Below are positions 24,893 through 35,733 of a stretch of 64,000 nucleotides of DNA, one piece after another. Within the stretch, counting starts at the first letter, position 1. Each line of letters opens with the position of its first letter. The notes beneath the pieces are model-generated. The model did not search any database. It had not been told where the DNA came from and saw nothing but the letters and a program-made list of their open reading frames with translations. Origin of the DNA: Talinum fruticosum (Eukaryota; Streptophyta; Magnoliopsida; Caryophyllales; Talinaceae); NCBI GenBank assembly GCA_021018815.1, contig JAITYX010000008.1:372001-436000 (forward strand), read 5' to 3'. A program made the position numbers and the translations under genes.

Positions 24893-25511
24893 GACCCTGT
24901 TTGGTAAACAACTCGTTAGTTGTTTGTATTAGATGTTTGAATTAGTTGTTTCTTGAAAAGGTGTTTGGTAAAATTAACTGTTTGAGAAAAAAATATTTGG
25001 TGAAATTTAGTTTATGTCCAAGTTATCTTTTAAATAAATATATATTTTTTATTGATTATTTTATTTTTTTCAAATATAATTATATTATGTTATGTATACA
25101 AATTATCTTCATTTATAAAACTTTATTTTCTTACTATTTTTACAAAATTGATATTCATTTTCTAACTAATATAATGTTTATTATATTTAATTTAAACAGA
25201 AAATAATATCAAGTAGTAGTAGTAGTAGTAATAATAATCATAATAATCATAATAATCATAATAATAATAATAAATAAATAAATAAGTGTTGCTGGTATAT
25301 ATCATAATTTCTCTAAACTTTTGGGCAAATATGTCATTTTTATAAACAAGCGCATCCCAAAAGTCTAATGAAAAGAGATTTTTGAGAAAGAGTCTGTTTG
25401 GAGCCAAATAACTATTTCAAAGTAACCAAATACTACTTTACCTGTTTTGACCAGATTTTGACAAACTCAAAACATTTTTTTCCAATAAGTCTGTTTCAAC
25501 CAAACAAGGCC
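24893..25511. mobile_element. MITE with 12-bp terminal inverted repeats, 3-bp target duplication
   Basis: The ends are GACCCTGTTTGG on the left and CCAAACAAGGCC on the right, a match at 10 of 12 positions when inverted. Both sides are flanked by ATA. The sister copy of the tandem repeat into which it inserted gives an empty site and supports the exact ends. The 619-bp interior is AT-rich with a trinucleotide array (about 25215-25280) and no open frame. A 3-bp duplication suits the PIF/Harbinger group, but without a transposase the family is a guess. Confidence 0.7.
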
Positions 25512-27500
25512 ATAAAATATAAGGTGTTATGAGCACTGTTTACTCTCAATTAGGGCAGTAAATAAGTCGAGCGGAGCTGAACCCTCTCGAAGCTCAAGCT
25601 CAAATAGTTATAAAGTTTAGGCCCGCGCTAACTTGGACGACTTAGTCTTAGGTTTGGGCTTGACTTGTTTTTTTTTTTTTTAATTTTTTAAAAAATTTCT
25701 AAATTTAAGGCCATAACTAAAGTAAATTTTTTAAAAAGTTTCTGAATTTAAGACCGTAATTAAAGTAAACCCGCCCAACTCGTGGTAAGACATGGATTTT
25801 TCTAGTTTACTTTAGCTAAAGCTTTCCTTTTTTTGGGCTCCTTCATATGGCGATGATGAGGAGAGAGAAAGGGGGATGGAGCCATGGCCATGGGGGAGGG
25901 AGGTTGAGAAGGAAAGAGAGAAGAGAAAGATGGTGAGGAGGAGAGAAAGAAAGGGGATGTGAGGAGGAGAGGAGCAAACCGAAAAAATGGCGTGAAGCGG
26001 AATAAGACGTTTGAAGGAGCATAAAGAAGGAGCACATGAGAGATGAAGAGGGAGAAGGAAGCTGAAGGAGGAGCAAAGGAGGGGAAGGGGACGACTGAAA
26101 GAGCACAGAGAAGAGCAAAGAAGCAGAGCAGAGAGAAAATAGGAGACAGGGAGGGGCGTAGCTGAGAAGAAGGAATCACCAAGAGGGAATTTCGGGGTTT
26201 ATTTTAATTTATGTAAAGGTTAAGTGTTAGAAGTGTAATATATATTGTGGGCTTAAATTTTGGATAGAAAATATTAAATGAGTTAGTGTTATTATTTTTG
26301 GTAGTTTTGTATAAAATTATATTTTTTTCTTTCCAAATTTTTATTTTGAAAAATAGATAATTCATGTCTTTATTTGATTGAGGTATAAAGAAATAATTTT
26401 ATGGCTAATCGGGTTATGCTTGGTTCAACTCGACCCAACCAGAAACCTGGATCAACCGGTCTAATCCGATTTAAACGATCCGCACCCATTGGCTCGCTCT
26501 CCCAACCGGGTGATGACCGAGTCGGTTCTCTTAACATAGCATTCACCCAATCCACTCCATACTCCTACTTCCGAAACAACTTCTCCCTCCCGGACTCCCG
26601 GTCCCTGCTCCCTAGATTAGAAATTCCCACTTTCTCTCGCTTCGTCTCTCTATCTCACTCTTCGAGCACTCTTGGAAGGGAACTTGGAAACGCAGGAGGA
26701 ACATGGCGAGGACGGGGTGAGGAGCGGGGGCAAGGAGTTGAGCGGATGGTGACGGGAATATGCCCCATGTCCCCAACCCGTTGGTTGCCATCCCTCATTA
26801 TGTCACCTATAATATGGTATAATACACCTAACATTCGTACCCACAAATTAGTATAGTGAATTCCAACTAATTGTTTTGGTACTTCAGTTATTTCGAGTTA
26901 ATTATCAAAAGTCTACTCTTTGTTGACGTTTACCAATTGTTCATTGTTAAAGTTTTGGTTGCATTGTGGACAATTTTTCAGGAAAGTAGCATGGCGGTTG
27001 ATGCCGTCGATGAAAAGGCATGTATATGATGAATACTTTTTTTATTTTATTTGTTTTTGAGTAGAAACTGTGGCCTCATTCCATTATTTAGAAAGCCAGT
27101 CTATCGAGTACATAAGAGGATACAATTAGGATCTATAAATCCACCCCAACATATTCCACATTCAGGGGGATAACTCGAGCTAGATGGTGGGTTACTAAAT
27201 TACCATATAGAGCAGTTTACAGGTTGCTCCTGTACTTTCCACAACCAATGCGAGCCTCGGGATGCAACCTAATAACCGATAAATCTCTACTTGTAAGCTA
27301 ATATGTTATTTTGACTTTTCAATTTATCCTACTGTACCTGTGACACTTCAAACTACATCGGCAATCTTCAAACTTTCTCGAAAATAACGAAGTCCGACAC
27401 TTAGACATATATCTCGTTCGGACATCCATACCTGAATCCAAGTAACATAGCTATGAGGCGTATCAAATAAGATACAAAAAGTCAGAAGGTCCTAATGATA
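25512..27500. other. Spacer with purine-rich tract and possible non-autonomous element
   Basis: A strongly purine-rich stretch (25840-26170) gives long but low-complexity open frames on the minus strand that I do not accept as genes. Segments around 26430-26540 and 28740-28920 share 'accggttgatcc'-like and related GC-richer wording, as if from the same decayed element. A short exon-like piece near 26983-27018 (after a TTTTTCAG, reading SSMAVDAVDEK) has no neighbours to make a gene. Confidence 0.4.
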
Positions 27501-27539
27501 TCAAATGCTCTAAGGGCTACTATCTTGCTCGTTTCAGTC

Positions 27540-28490
27540 TCTTCGTCTCTAAAGTAGCCATAGGTTGTGGGCAACTCGCTTACTAGTTCACTCGACTTAT
27601 ACCTTATTCCTCCAAAACCATCATTTGTGACTAATGGATTTAGAACATTCAGATTTAATTCATCCTTTCCTATTTGTTATGCTAGAGAAAAAAATTCTTT
27701 CTTAAAAGTTACATTTCTACTCACAAAAGTTTCTCCGGTTTCTCTATCATACACCATGCATCCCTTTTTTACCATAGGATATCCAATAAATATACACCTT
27801 CTACCTTGAGGAGCAAACTTGTCTTTTTGCCTTTGATAATTATGACCATAACATAAGCAACCAAAAACCTTTGTATGCTCATAAGAAGGTTAGATTTCAA
27901 ATAAAACCTCATAAGGCTTCATGCCTTTTAATACTGAAGAAGGTGTTCCATTTATCAACTACTAGTCGCAAGAATACATTCTCCTCAAAATCCAATAGGC
28001 AAACTATATATCTTGAAAGCGTAACGCTCTAGTTATATTTAAAATATGTCCATGTTTTCTCTCAACCCTCCCTTATGTTGTTGGTTCCTACCTTCCTCAC
28101 CACAAACATTTTCATAGGGTCGGATCTGAATTCACGTCCATTGTCACTCCTAATGATCTTAACTTTGGTCTCAAATTTGCTTTTGACCATAATATAAAAA
28201 ATTTTCACAATTTGAGACGCTTCACCTTTTTCTTTCACAAGACAACCCAAACACCTCTATTAAATGAGAGTGTTGATGGAGCACCACAAAAGACTCGACA
28301 TTGTATGCACCCCAAACATCACAATGAATTAAATCAAAACAATTCGATCAAGACTTTATTCTCATTAATCAGAAAGAAAACACGAGTTTGTTTTGCTCGA
28401 AAGCGCACACTAGATAAAGCATTCTTACTAGCTAGTAGGAACATTTTGAATAAAGCTAGAAAAACTAGACAGCATCTGGTGTGAAGGATG
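27540..28490 (-). mobile_element. Degenerate Copia retrotransposon pol fragment
   Basis: On the minus strand the segment follows a Copia polyprotein from the end of the GAG-pre-integrase region into the integrase core and beyond. Recognisable blocks are DLIHCDVWGAYNVESF (about 28340), KIIRSDNGREF (about 28150) and, lower down, RRCIFIGYP-like and VYDRETGE-like sequence (27800-27730). Each lies in a different frame because of stops and shifts. No LTRs or primer-binding site could be paired with it. Confidence 0.7.
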
Positions 28491-29750
28491 ACCAGGAAGA
28501 TGATGCTAAAGCTTAGGTGTAACTGTTACAATGCAATAAAAATCTTCAATCACTTGTGCTATAGATACTAAACTACATAGGAGATTTGAAACATATAACA
28601 ACTTGGAATTTAGAGAAACCAAACCCTACTTAGTGGCAAGCATTTGCATCCCATTGGGTAAGTAAATTGGAATTGGATCATTATCATAAATATTATGCAA
28701 TAAATCCTTATCACCTAGAGGTGTTCTTTGGTCCAAATTCGGACCGGATCGGATCGGATCGAAAATCGAATAAGAGAAATTGGTGGATCGAAAATCGTAC
28801 CAAATAACTTTTGGTTTGAACTTGGAGCGGACTAAAAAAACCTGGATTGCACCTGATCCGGACTGAAGTGGACTAGATTGAATCAATAAGATTCAATCAA
28901 ACCCGGTTGATCCGAGAAACTTCGGTCAACCCTACCAACCCGCGATTCCACCGAGTATTTTCCTAGTTCACCTTCATTTTCGCTTCAATTTAAGGCTTCG
29001 GCAACGACAAGGAAGATAGTGAGGAGGAGATAGAAAGGGGAGGGGGTTGCTCTTTAATTGGAGAGAGTTGGTGAGCTATGGTTTTTTTTTCTCATCCTAG
29101 TTCAAGGGCAAAGGATGACATGTATTTTTAAGGGCTTGAAATAAAAATAGACAATTCATACCTAATTGAGATTTTACATTAATAATTATCTCAAATTATA
29201 TTCTTTAGCATTATATGTTGCAAAACAAATACAAAATGATTATATTAATATATAGAAAAACTAACTCAGAATATTACAGATCATGCTTATTTACCGCAAT
29301 TTACGAGTAAAAACAACAAACCGTTTCACCGTTCTAACTAGTCCAACCAATTGACCCATTTACTTATTCCATCAACCGGGTTGATCTCCTTGTTCTTTTA
29401 ATATTGATTGCATACTCATTTGCAAAGTCATAGGTTGAATATCCACAATCCAGGTAATAGTGATAAAATATAGAGTGAATTATTAGTCATATATTTAGTG
29501 AACAATAGTACTAATATATTTAACAAACATTTGATTTTTCCACAATATTAAAAATGTTTATTAATTAAAATAAAGACGTTAATGCATCCAATTAAAACAT
29601 ACAAATGATACAATGATATGATATACAAATTTTGAATATGTGCAACATTCTCTCCAATATTTTTCACAATTTGGCGGCACAATGGATATGAAGACCATGC
29701 CAAAATATACGATGCCTTTATTTCACAATTCACTTCGGTTCCATGCCTAA
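28491..29750. other. Repeat-derived spacer
   Basis: This stretch has no supported gene. A 'cggatcggatcggatcg' run at about 28744 and GC-richer text up to 28960 resemble the element debris near 26430. From 29130 onward it is plain AT-rich DNA. Confidence 0.4.
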
Positions 29751-30048
29751 CTAGAGGAAATTTATAGCCTTGGCTTTGTCAATTGCTTGTTTGATTTTGG
29801 TGGATGGTTCATCAAAAAACGAGGCAGGATCAATCTCTGAGGCACAACTGGACTCCCCAAGGAAAGCCCGGAATCAGTCTGCCACTGAATACGAGAGAGA
29901 CTTGAGATCGTACCCACCTTCCAAGAAGAAGACGCAACGCCCTCCACAGAGCTCTTTGGCTAGTTGTTTTATGTTGGCAGCAAGCGTGTAGTATGTCGCA
30001 GTTTTGAACTGAAAATTTGCGAGGGGGTCGAAGATATGGGCATCATAG
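29751..30048 (-). pseudogene. Histone deacetylase 3'-terminal exon fragment
   Basis: After an intron-like acceptor (TTTTGTATGCAG) the minus strand reads YDAHIFDPLANFQFKT, TYYTLAANIKQLAKELCGG, RCVFFLEGGYDLKSLSYSVAD, then a TGA (29874-29876), then FRAFLGESS and on to a normal-looking stop at 29751. This is the end of a class II-type plant histone deacetylase, the part holding the GGY motif of the active-site region; it resembles the organelle-targeted HDA14 type. A one-base change (TCA to TGA) would explain the internal stop at the family's conserved Ser. I could not find the upstream exons, and the fragment lies among retrotransposon debris, so it is most likely a captured or left-over piece. 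Confidence 0.75.
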
Positions 30049-31290
30049 CTGCATACAAAATCAAACCGAAAGAAATGGTCAAAAACCAAAATATCAAGAT
30101 GGATATAATAAATGCTGGTTTGGATAAGCAGACACAAAATCACATTTCTTTCGGTTCAAGTGTGAGAGGTTTTATTCATGCAATGGGATTATAGAGGGAT
30201 GTTAACTAGATTCCATAGATCCTTTAAGGCATCCATCACAGGCAATTCCACAAAGAAAAAGATAATTTAATGATATATTTTGCTTTAGTTATACTTGGTA
30301 AAAAAAATAGGCAGAAGCAGATTTTACGAGTAAATGTCACGGATGCATAAATAACAAGAGAACACAAGATTCCAGACATCTGCAGGCCAAGAGAGAGAGG
30401 AGGGGGAGGGGGCGGGAAGGATATACTCCACATTGTACAGCAAAAATGGAGGATGGCCATTAGGATTTGCTGGTGTGCAACTATATAACCCAGCATCTGT
30501 TTTAAAGTCCAGGAGCATGCTTAATACATCCCAGATAAAGATGATAAAATCTAACAGTGAAGTCAGCAACTCCACAAGAATTTCTGCTTTTTATGAAACA
30601 TAGCCTCTCTACTTCCTGTGTTAAGGTTGGGGGCAAAGAAAAGGGGTAGGGCAGGGGCAAGGAGGCTATTTATACACTATGACTACTCTCTCGATCATGC
30701 TACGCTCGCTCATAAACAAGTTACTTCAACCTCCTCTCATTAAACACAATACTGAGATTCATGACACTAGCAAAGCGATCAAAAGGCTCGATATATCCAC
30801 CACCATATTTGCCATTTCTCAAATCGTATGGTTTATCTACAAAAACAATACCACCCGATGTTACCCTACAACAAAGAGACCTTCCAAAAGTAGTACTTGG
30901 AAACTTAGATATAGGCAACCTTACCCTACAATAGAGAGAACAATTATAAGAGACCCACATTTTTTATTCAGAAAACAATTTTTATGGATTAAAGAGAAAC
31001 AACATATAAAAAGTAGCCTGCAAAAGGTACAGAGTAGACTTAATAGAAAATACTATCAAGTAGCAGTAGATATGATGATATACATATAACCAACATCAAC
31101 AGTTGCTACATGTTTAGAAACCCTTGTAACCCTATTCTTATACCTCCAAAAACACTTATTTTTTCGATAAGAAAAAGCGAAATATCTATATAAAAATGAA
31201 AAGAATGAATGCAAAGCAAACATCCTACAAAAGGATTACGTACAACCAAAATGCAGAATATCTACAAAAATCTACAATACTAAAAGAAGA
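30049..31290. other. Spacer without a recognised gene
   Basis: Open frames exist on both strands between 30680 and 31090, but neither reading resembles a family I know and they overlap head to head, so I do not call either. The segment 30150-30600 could be a remnant of the histone deacetylase intron, but nothing proves it. Confidence 0.35.
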
Positions 31291-32280
31291 TTCACAAAAA
31301 TTGCATCATCCCAAAAGAAAGTAGAATCTTGAAAATCTTATCCTTAAAGGGATTAAGAGAAGTTTTCACTCCCTCGAAGACTATCCTATTTCTCTCACAC
31401 CAAATGCTCCAAAAAATGGCATGTGAGATAGGCAAGGCTTTCTTCTCTTTAGCTTTTCTCCTGAAGTAGCCTTCCCAAACCATAAGATGTTCCTTAGTAG
31501 AACTAGAAATAACCCAAGAGACACCCAAACAACTAAAGGCTAACTCCCACAAAGCTCTACTAAAGGGGCAATGCAACTACACATGATTAGTGGGTTTCAA
31601 ATCAGCTTTGCAAAAAGGACATCTATTCACCAAAATGTGTCCCTTTCCTTTGTAAATTATCATAAGTTAAAATACTCTCATGACAAGCTTCCTATACAAA
31701 CATAGAAACTTTTCAAGGCGCCAAAGATTTTCAAGAGCTTCCAAGGTTGATGAATTTATGAAGGAAGTTGTAAAAGTAGAGCTCGATCAGCAGCGACTTC
31801 AAATAGAAAGACTTAACACAAAAACCCCTTTATGATTGAGATCTCATCTAACCATAATGAATTCCCTAGAATAATCTTATTGAATTTGACGAAGAGATTA
31901 AGAATAGTATCATCATCAATAAGAGCTTCTCGAACAACAATCGGAGACTAAAGTATAGTTTCAGACCCTATTTCCAAATATTCAGCCACAGAAGCATTCT
32001 CATTCCATGCCCCTCGCCTGGGAAAATAAAGAAGGGAAAAAGATATTTCAAGGGAGCACCTTCAGACAACGATCATGCCCAAAAAAATATGGAAGAGCCA
32101 ACCCCCACCTCAAAGGAAAAGTGGGGTAGGAATTTTTCCCATCCTTTAGATATAAATGTCCAAAGGCTTTGTCCATAAGAACTATTCCGTGTAGAAGGAT
32201 ACCACTCAAAATCTTCCTCGCCATATTTCACTATCACCACAAAGATTCCCCTTCTCATTCATGACTCTCCACAACCAATT
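31290..32280 (-). mobile_element. LINE (non-LTR) retrotransposon ORF2 C-terminal remnant
   Basis: The minus strand encodes the zinc-binding tail of a plant L1-type reverse transcriptase. In coding order, FEWYPSTRNSSYGQSLWTFI and a following GWEKFLPHFSFEVGVGSS block come first (32260-32080), then CPFCKAD and [20 protein letters not shown] (31630-31500), then [20 protein letters not shown] (about 31420-31360). Frames are broken between blocks. The upstream polymerase and endonuclease parts are missing. Confidence 0.75.
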
Positions 32281-32528
32281 TTCAAGCAAAGCCTCTTTGC
32301 TCGGATACAAATCTCTCTTACACAATTTGTCAAAAAAACAAAAATTCTCTCTCACTCACACAAACGTGCATGCATGCATATATAGATCTTAATCACATAC
32401 AAAAAAATTCTATTATTAGAGTTCATGTACCTTTAATTATCAGTTTAAATTTTTAATTGAGTTAATTCTTAAACATTAATTGTCTTTTTTACTGAAAGAA
32501 TATGAGACATTTGTAAGGGTGGAATATT
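32281..32528. other. Spacer
   Basis: This is AT-rich sequence with a 'gcatgcatgcatatata' run near 32371 and no coding signal. Confidence 0.4.
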
Positions 32529-32756
32529 TTGAATCAGGTACTTCAAGCTGTGGAGGGATCAGACGAATTAATTGAAAAATTTAAGAAGGAGTTGCAGGGA
32601 TTCTGGGAAAATGATCAGAATGGAGGTGGGAGCAGTAGTATATCCATGCCAGCCATGCCTAGCACTAGTGAAATCATAGGGAGCAGCAGTTCGCCATTAC
32701 AGCAGATTGACGTTGAGAAATTTTTCTGCCCTTCGAATACCATCGATAATGTGTAA
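32529..32756 (+). pseudogene. Orphan terminal exon resembling the CRK C-tail
   Basis: After an acceptor-like 'ttttgaatcag' the strand reads VLQAVEGSDELIEKFKKELQ, then GFWENDQNGGGSSS and on to a TAA-type end (IDNV-stop, 32756). The pattern SDE-x-I-x6-L-x2-FW also occurs in the long tail of the receptor kinase at 2960-5959 ([19 protein letters not shown]). No kinase exon is found upstream. I read it as the last exon of a lost or moved gene of that type; the function of the tail is unknown. Confidence 0.4.
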
Positions 32757-33576
32757 TCTAAACAATCAAGGTCTAGAAAAATTCAACAACAATACCCTTG
32801 CGACTGCTAGAGTTATAGCTACTGTTGAATTAATACCTAGTATCGTGGCCTATGAATACCACGCATGCTAAATACATCATATATTTTGGAAGTATTTACT
32901 TTTTATCTATCATATATATAATTTTAATTATGTGGATTTGAATAGCTAGTATGATATTATGTGCTTAATTATATGACTTTTGTAAGTACGTACTTTTTTT
33001 AGAGTATGTATTATGTATGATGTATGTTAATTTGGTTTTTGACAATTGTATTGGTAAGGAACTAATGAAAAATTATTAGCACTTTATACCCTTATAGCAT
33101 CAATGAATGATAGAAAAAAAGTCCTTTAGATATCATCAATAATAAAAAATTTTAAATTGGTAAACAGGTTCATTCAAATTGGATCATCTATTTTAGGGAG
33201 ATTCAACCAGCTATACTGGGCTAGGGAGGTGTCAAAGCCCACATCTACTTCCCCACAATTTCCTTAACAAAGAGAGGAAATGTTCCCCCTCCCAGATTCA
33301 AACCATGGGACAGAGGGAGAGAATCGGGTTAGTGGCCACTGGATCACTTACTGCTTCTATATCATAAACAATAAATTAATACCTTGACGTATCATTACAA
33401 TATTGTATATATAGTTGTAAAAGCCACTGATGACCACCTTGCATAGGCCTATTGGATCGGGCAACTTAATCAACTCCATTTTTAACATCCATTTTTACTG
33501 ACAAGATCCTTTGGTTTTGACTCTTTTTAATGATGATGATGAGAAAAATTCTATATAACTTACGGCGTATCTGTAG
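32757..33576. other. Spacer with a dispersed-repeat-like segment
   Basis: A segment at about 33185-33350 (with 'cccagattcaaaccatggga') has the look of a low-copy dispersed repeat; the rest is AT-rich. No gene is supported. Confidence 0.35.
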
Positions 33577-35103
33577 GATTATGATGGGCAGTGGGTGATA
33601 TAACCATGAAGTTCAATAGGAGGGAACTGGTAGAGTTCACGGTACCTTATACCGATAGTGGAGTCAGGAGTGGTGGATCCCCTAAAGTTGCCAGAGCGAG
33701 AACTGAGGAAGACAGGCTCAGTCAGCACTAAGTACCCAATCCAACAACAAGCTAGGGGCTCTAAATGTTAACATTTTAAGAGTCTAACGGTTGTCATGGA
33801 CACCAGTCCTGTTACATACGCCCATGGATCAAACAACATATAGCAACCCGATTTTTATCTTAATCCAAAAACACTTCCCGAACCATATTGTCCCAAATCT
33901 TGAACCAAACTTGAAATGTCTACGATCCATTGGGTCGCCCTATGAGCCTAATGGGAGGATAACTTACTTTATCACAAAAAAAAAAAAAGCCAAACCATGC
34001 ATGATCAAGAATTCAATCAATTTGGACATGGATTTAACTGGAATTTGTCCCAGCATGAACCCTGAGACTGAAAATCAGTTGTTTGCTATGTTTCAGCTTT
34101 GATGCTTAATCAACATGACTAATTATTCATGATGCTAACTTAATGCCTACAATTTTGTGTAGGAGAAATATTGAGAGCGATAAGAGATACGATGGTAGTG
34201 ATGGTACTATGGTTTGTGGTGTTGATCTTGTTAGCAACTTGTTATACTGCAAGCTCGACTTCATTGCTGGCAGCAGAAAGCAATAGCAACGCGATGATCA
34301 GTATAGCTGGTCCGAGGGGTCTGAAAGCTTTTCAGTCAAGACTGGTCGGGGCCCCTATTACCTCACCTCAATCCACGAGAGAGAAGTAGCCCAAATGTCC
34401 CCCCAGAAACCTGAACCAACTCTTGCAAAATGGTGATAATGTAGGCTATTCAAGAAGTTCTTTTGTGTTTAACTACCTAATTGAGAAAGGCTTCTCTGAA
34501 AAACAGCTAAAACCCTTTGATTCTGAAGAGGATATGAAGGATTTGTTGTCCAAAGGAACTGCAAATGGTGGCGTTGCTGCAGTTATTCATGAAACCCCTT
34601 ATCTTTAACTTTCTTGGCTCAGTATTCTGGTGACTATGCTCTTGTTCCTGATTTCAACATTCATACTGGCGGATTTGGATTTGTATGCATATATTTCGCT
34701 CTCTTCTCCCTCTTGCCTCCTTTCTCTTGACAAATTACTTTTCCAAATGATTCAGAACAAAATTTAATTTGGATATGAAATATGAAAGTTTCATTCTATC
34801 ATACATGCTTTAGTCAAATCTGAATCAAACAACCCATTTGTCAGTTCTACTCAACTGGTGTCTTTCTATATGTATACTGTAGTTTGACAATGGCCAATTG
34901 GTGAAGGTCCAAGATAGTACTGTTGGTAGTTTAACATCATACCAAGGGGATGCCAGTGCAGGTATTGGTTCCGATTTAGCCAACTCAGGAATAGTCATTG
35001 CTGGTATCATATGCTGCTTGTTTATTGTAATGTAATCATCCTATACGCAGTACATATCAGCTCCAAATGCAAAAATATGAGGCCGAAAAATGTATACCCG
35101 TGA
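33577..35103 (+). pseudogene. Glutamate receptor-like pseudogene B
   Basis: GLR exons survive at 33577-33730, 34163-34682 and 34883-35103. The first starts DYDG and, after a one-base loss, reads VGDITMKFNRRELVEFTVP. It then jumps from TDSGV to EEDRL, so M1 is deleted, and its donor reads CTAAGT rather than GTAAGT. The second has M3 (VVLILLATCYTASSTSLLAAE), then about 110 foreign bases (SIAGPRGLKAF and more) ending in a stop. The receptor frame resumes with NLNQLLQNGDNVGYSRSSF, then ETPYL and another stop. The last exon keeps NGQLVKVQDSTVGSLTSYQGDA and most of M4 with a shift after CCLFIV, and lacks the first ~20 codons seen in gene C. It lies tail to tail with gene C, only 630 bp away. Confidence 0.85.
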
Positions 35104-35733
35104 GCTGAAAATGCGTCTAGAAACCAACCAAATAGAAAGTACAATGAATATGTAAATGCTTAGTGACTATTTAAAACTGGTTATACTATGCATTGGATGA
35201 ATAAAAAATTGAAGTGCCTAGAATTGTGAAGTTATTTTCCTTATTCTCTTCAAAGGCTGCATAATGTGATTCACAATGCTCATCTCAAAAGGGCTTACCC
35301 TGCATTTATAAACTCCAATTCGCGCTGTCAAATGACATATGGGGAAACTTTGGCAAGTGTATAAACCCAGATCATCAAGATTAATATAAGTTCCATCTAT
35401 TACAGTAGTTATAAGTTACTCCTCTATCGAACATGCTGGGGGATTTCTCTTTGCAAAGACAAGAAGAGCAATCATATGTTGGTTATCGACTTATTGTACC
35501 TGCTCATTAAGAGATACAGATACAAGACAATGGCAGGCAAGGGTAAGATCGAACAAAATCTACGACTACAAATAAAACACTATCTTTAAAATTTAAATCA
35601 AAGTCAAGTCTTAGACATCTCAATTAACCAAATTTCAGCACCCCTCAATTCACAGCCTAAAGAACTCACACAGAAACACAAATATGTGTACAAAGATGAA
35701 TGTGTTCCATAAGTTTCTAGCTCGGACATGGGT

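Noticed and set aside
25802..26182. 126-codon Pro/Ser/Phe-rich frame on the minus strand
   Set aside because: It is low-complexity from a purine-rich tract, and a second frame over the same DNA is equally open.
26401..26856. 151-codon open frame
   Set aside because: It has no family resemblance, sits in element-like DNA and lacks the coding pattern of the real genes nearby.
26983..27018. Exon-like segment reading SSMAVDAVDEK after an acceptor
   Set aside because: It is too short and has no neighbouring exons to support it.
30679..31089. 136-codon plus-strand frame and a 79-codon minus-strand frame overlapping it
   Set aside because: The two exclude each other and neither resembles a known protein; no splice partners were found.
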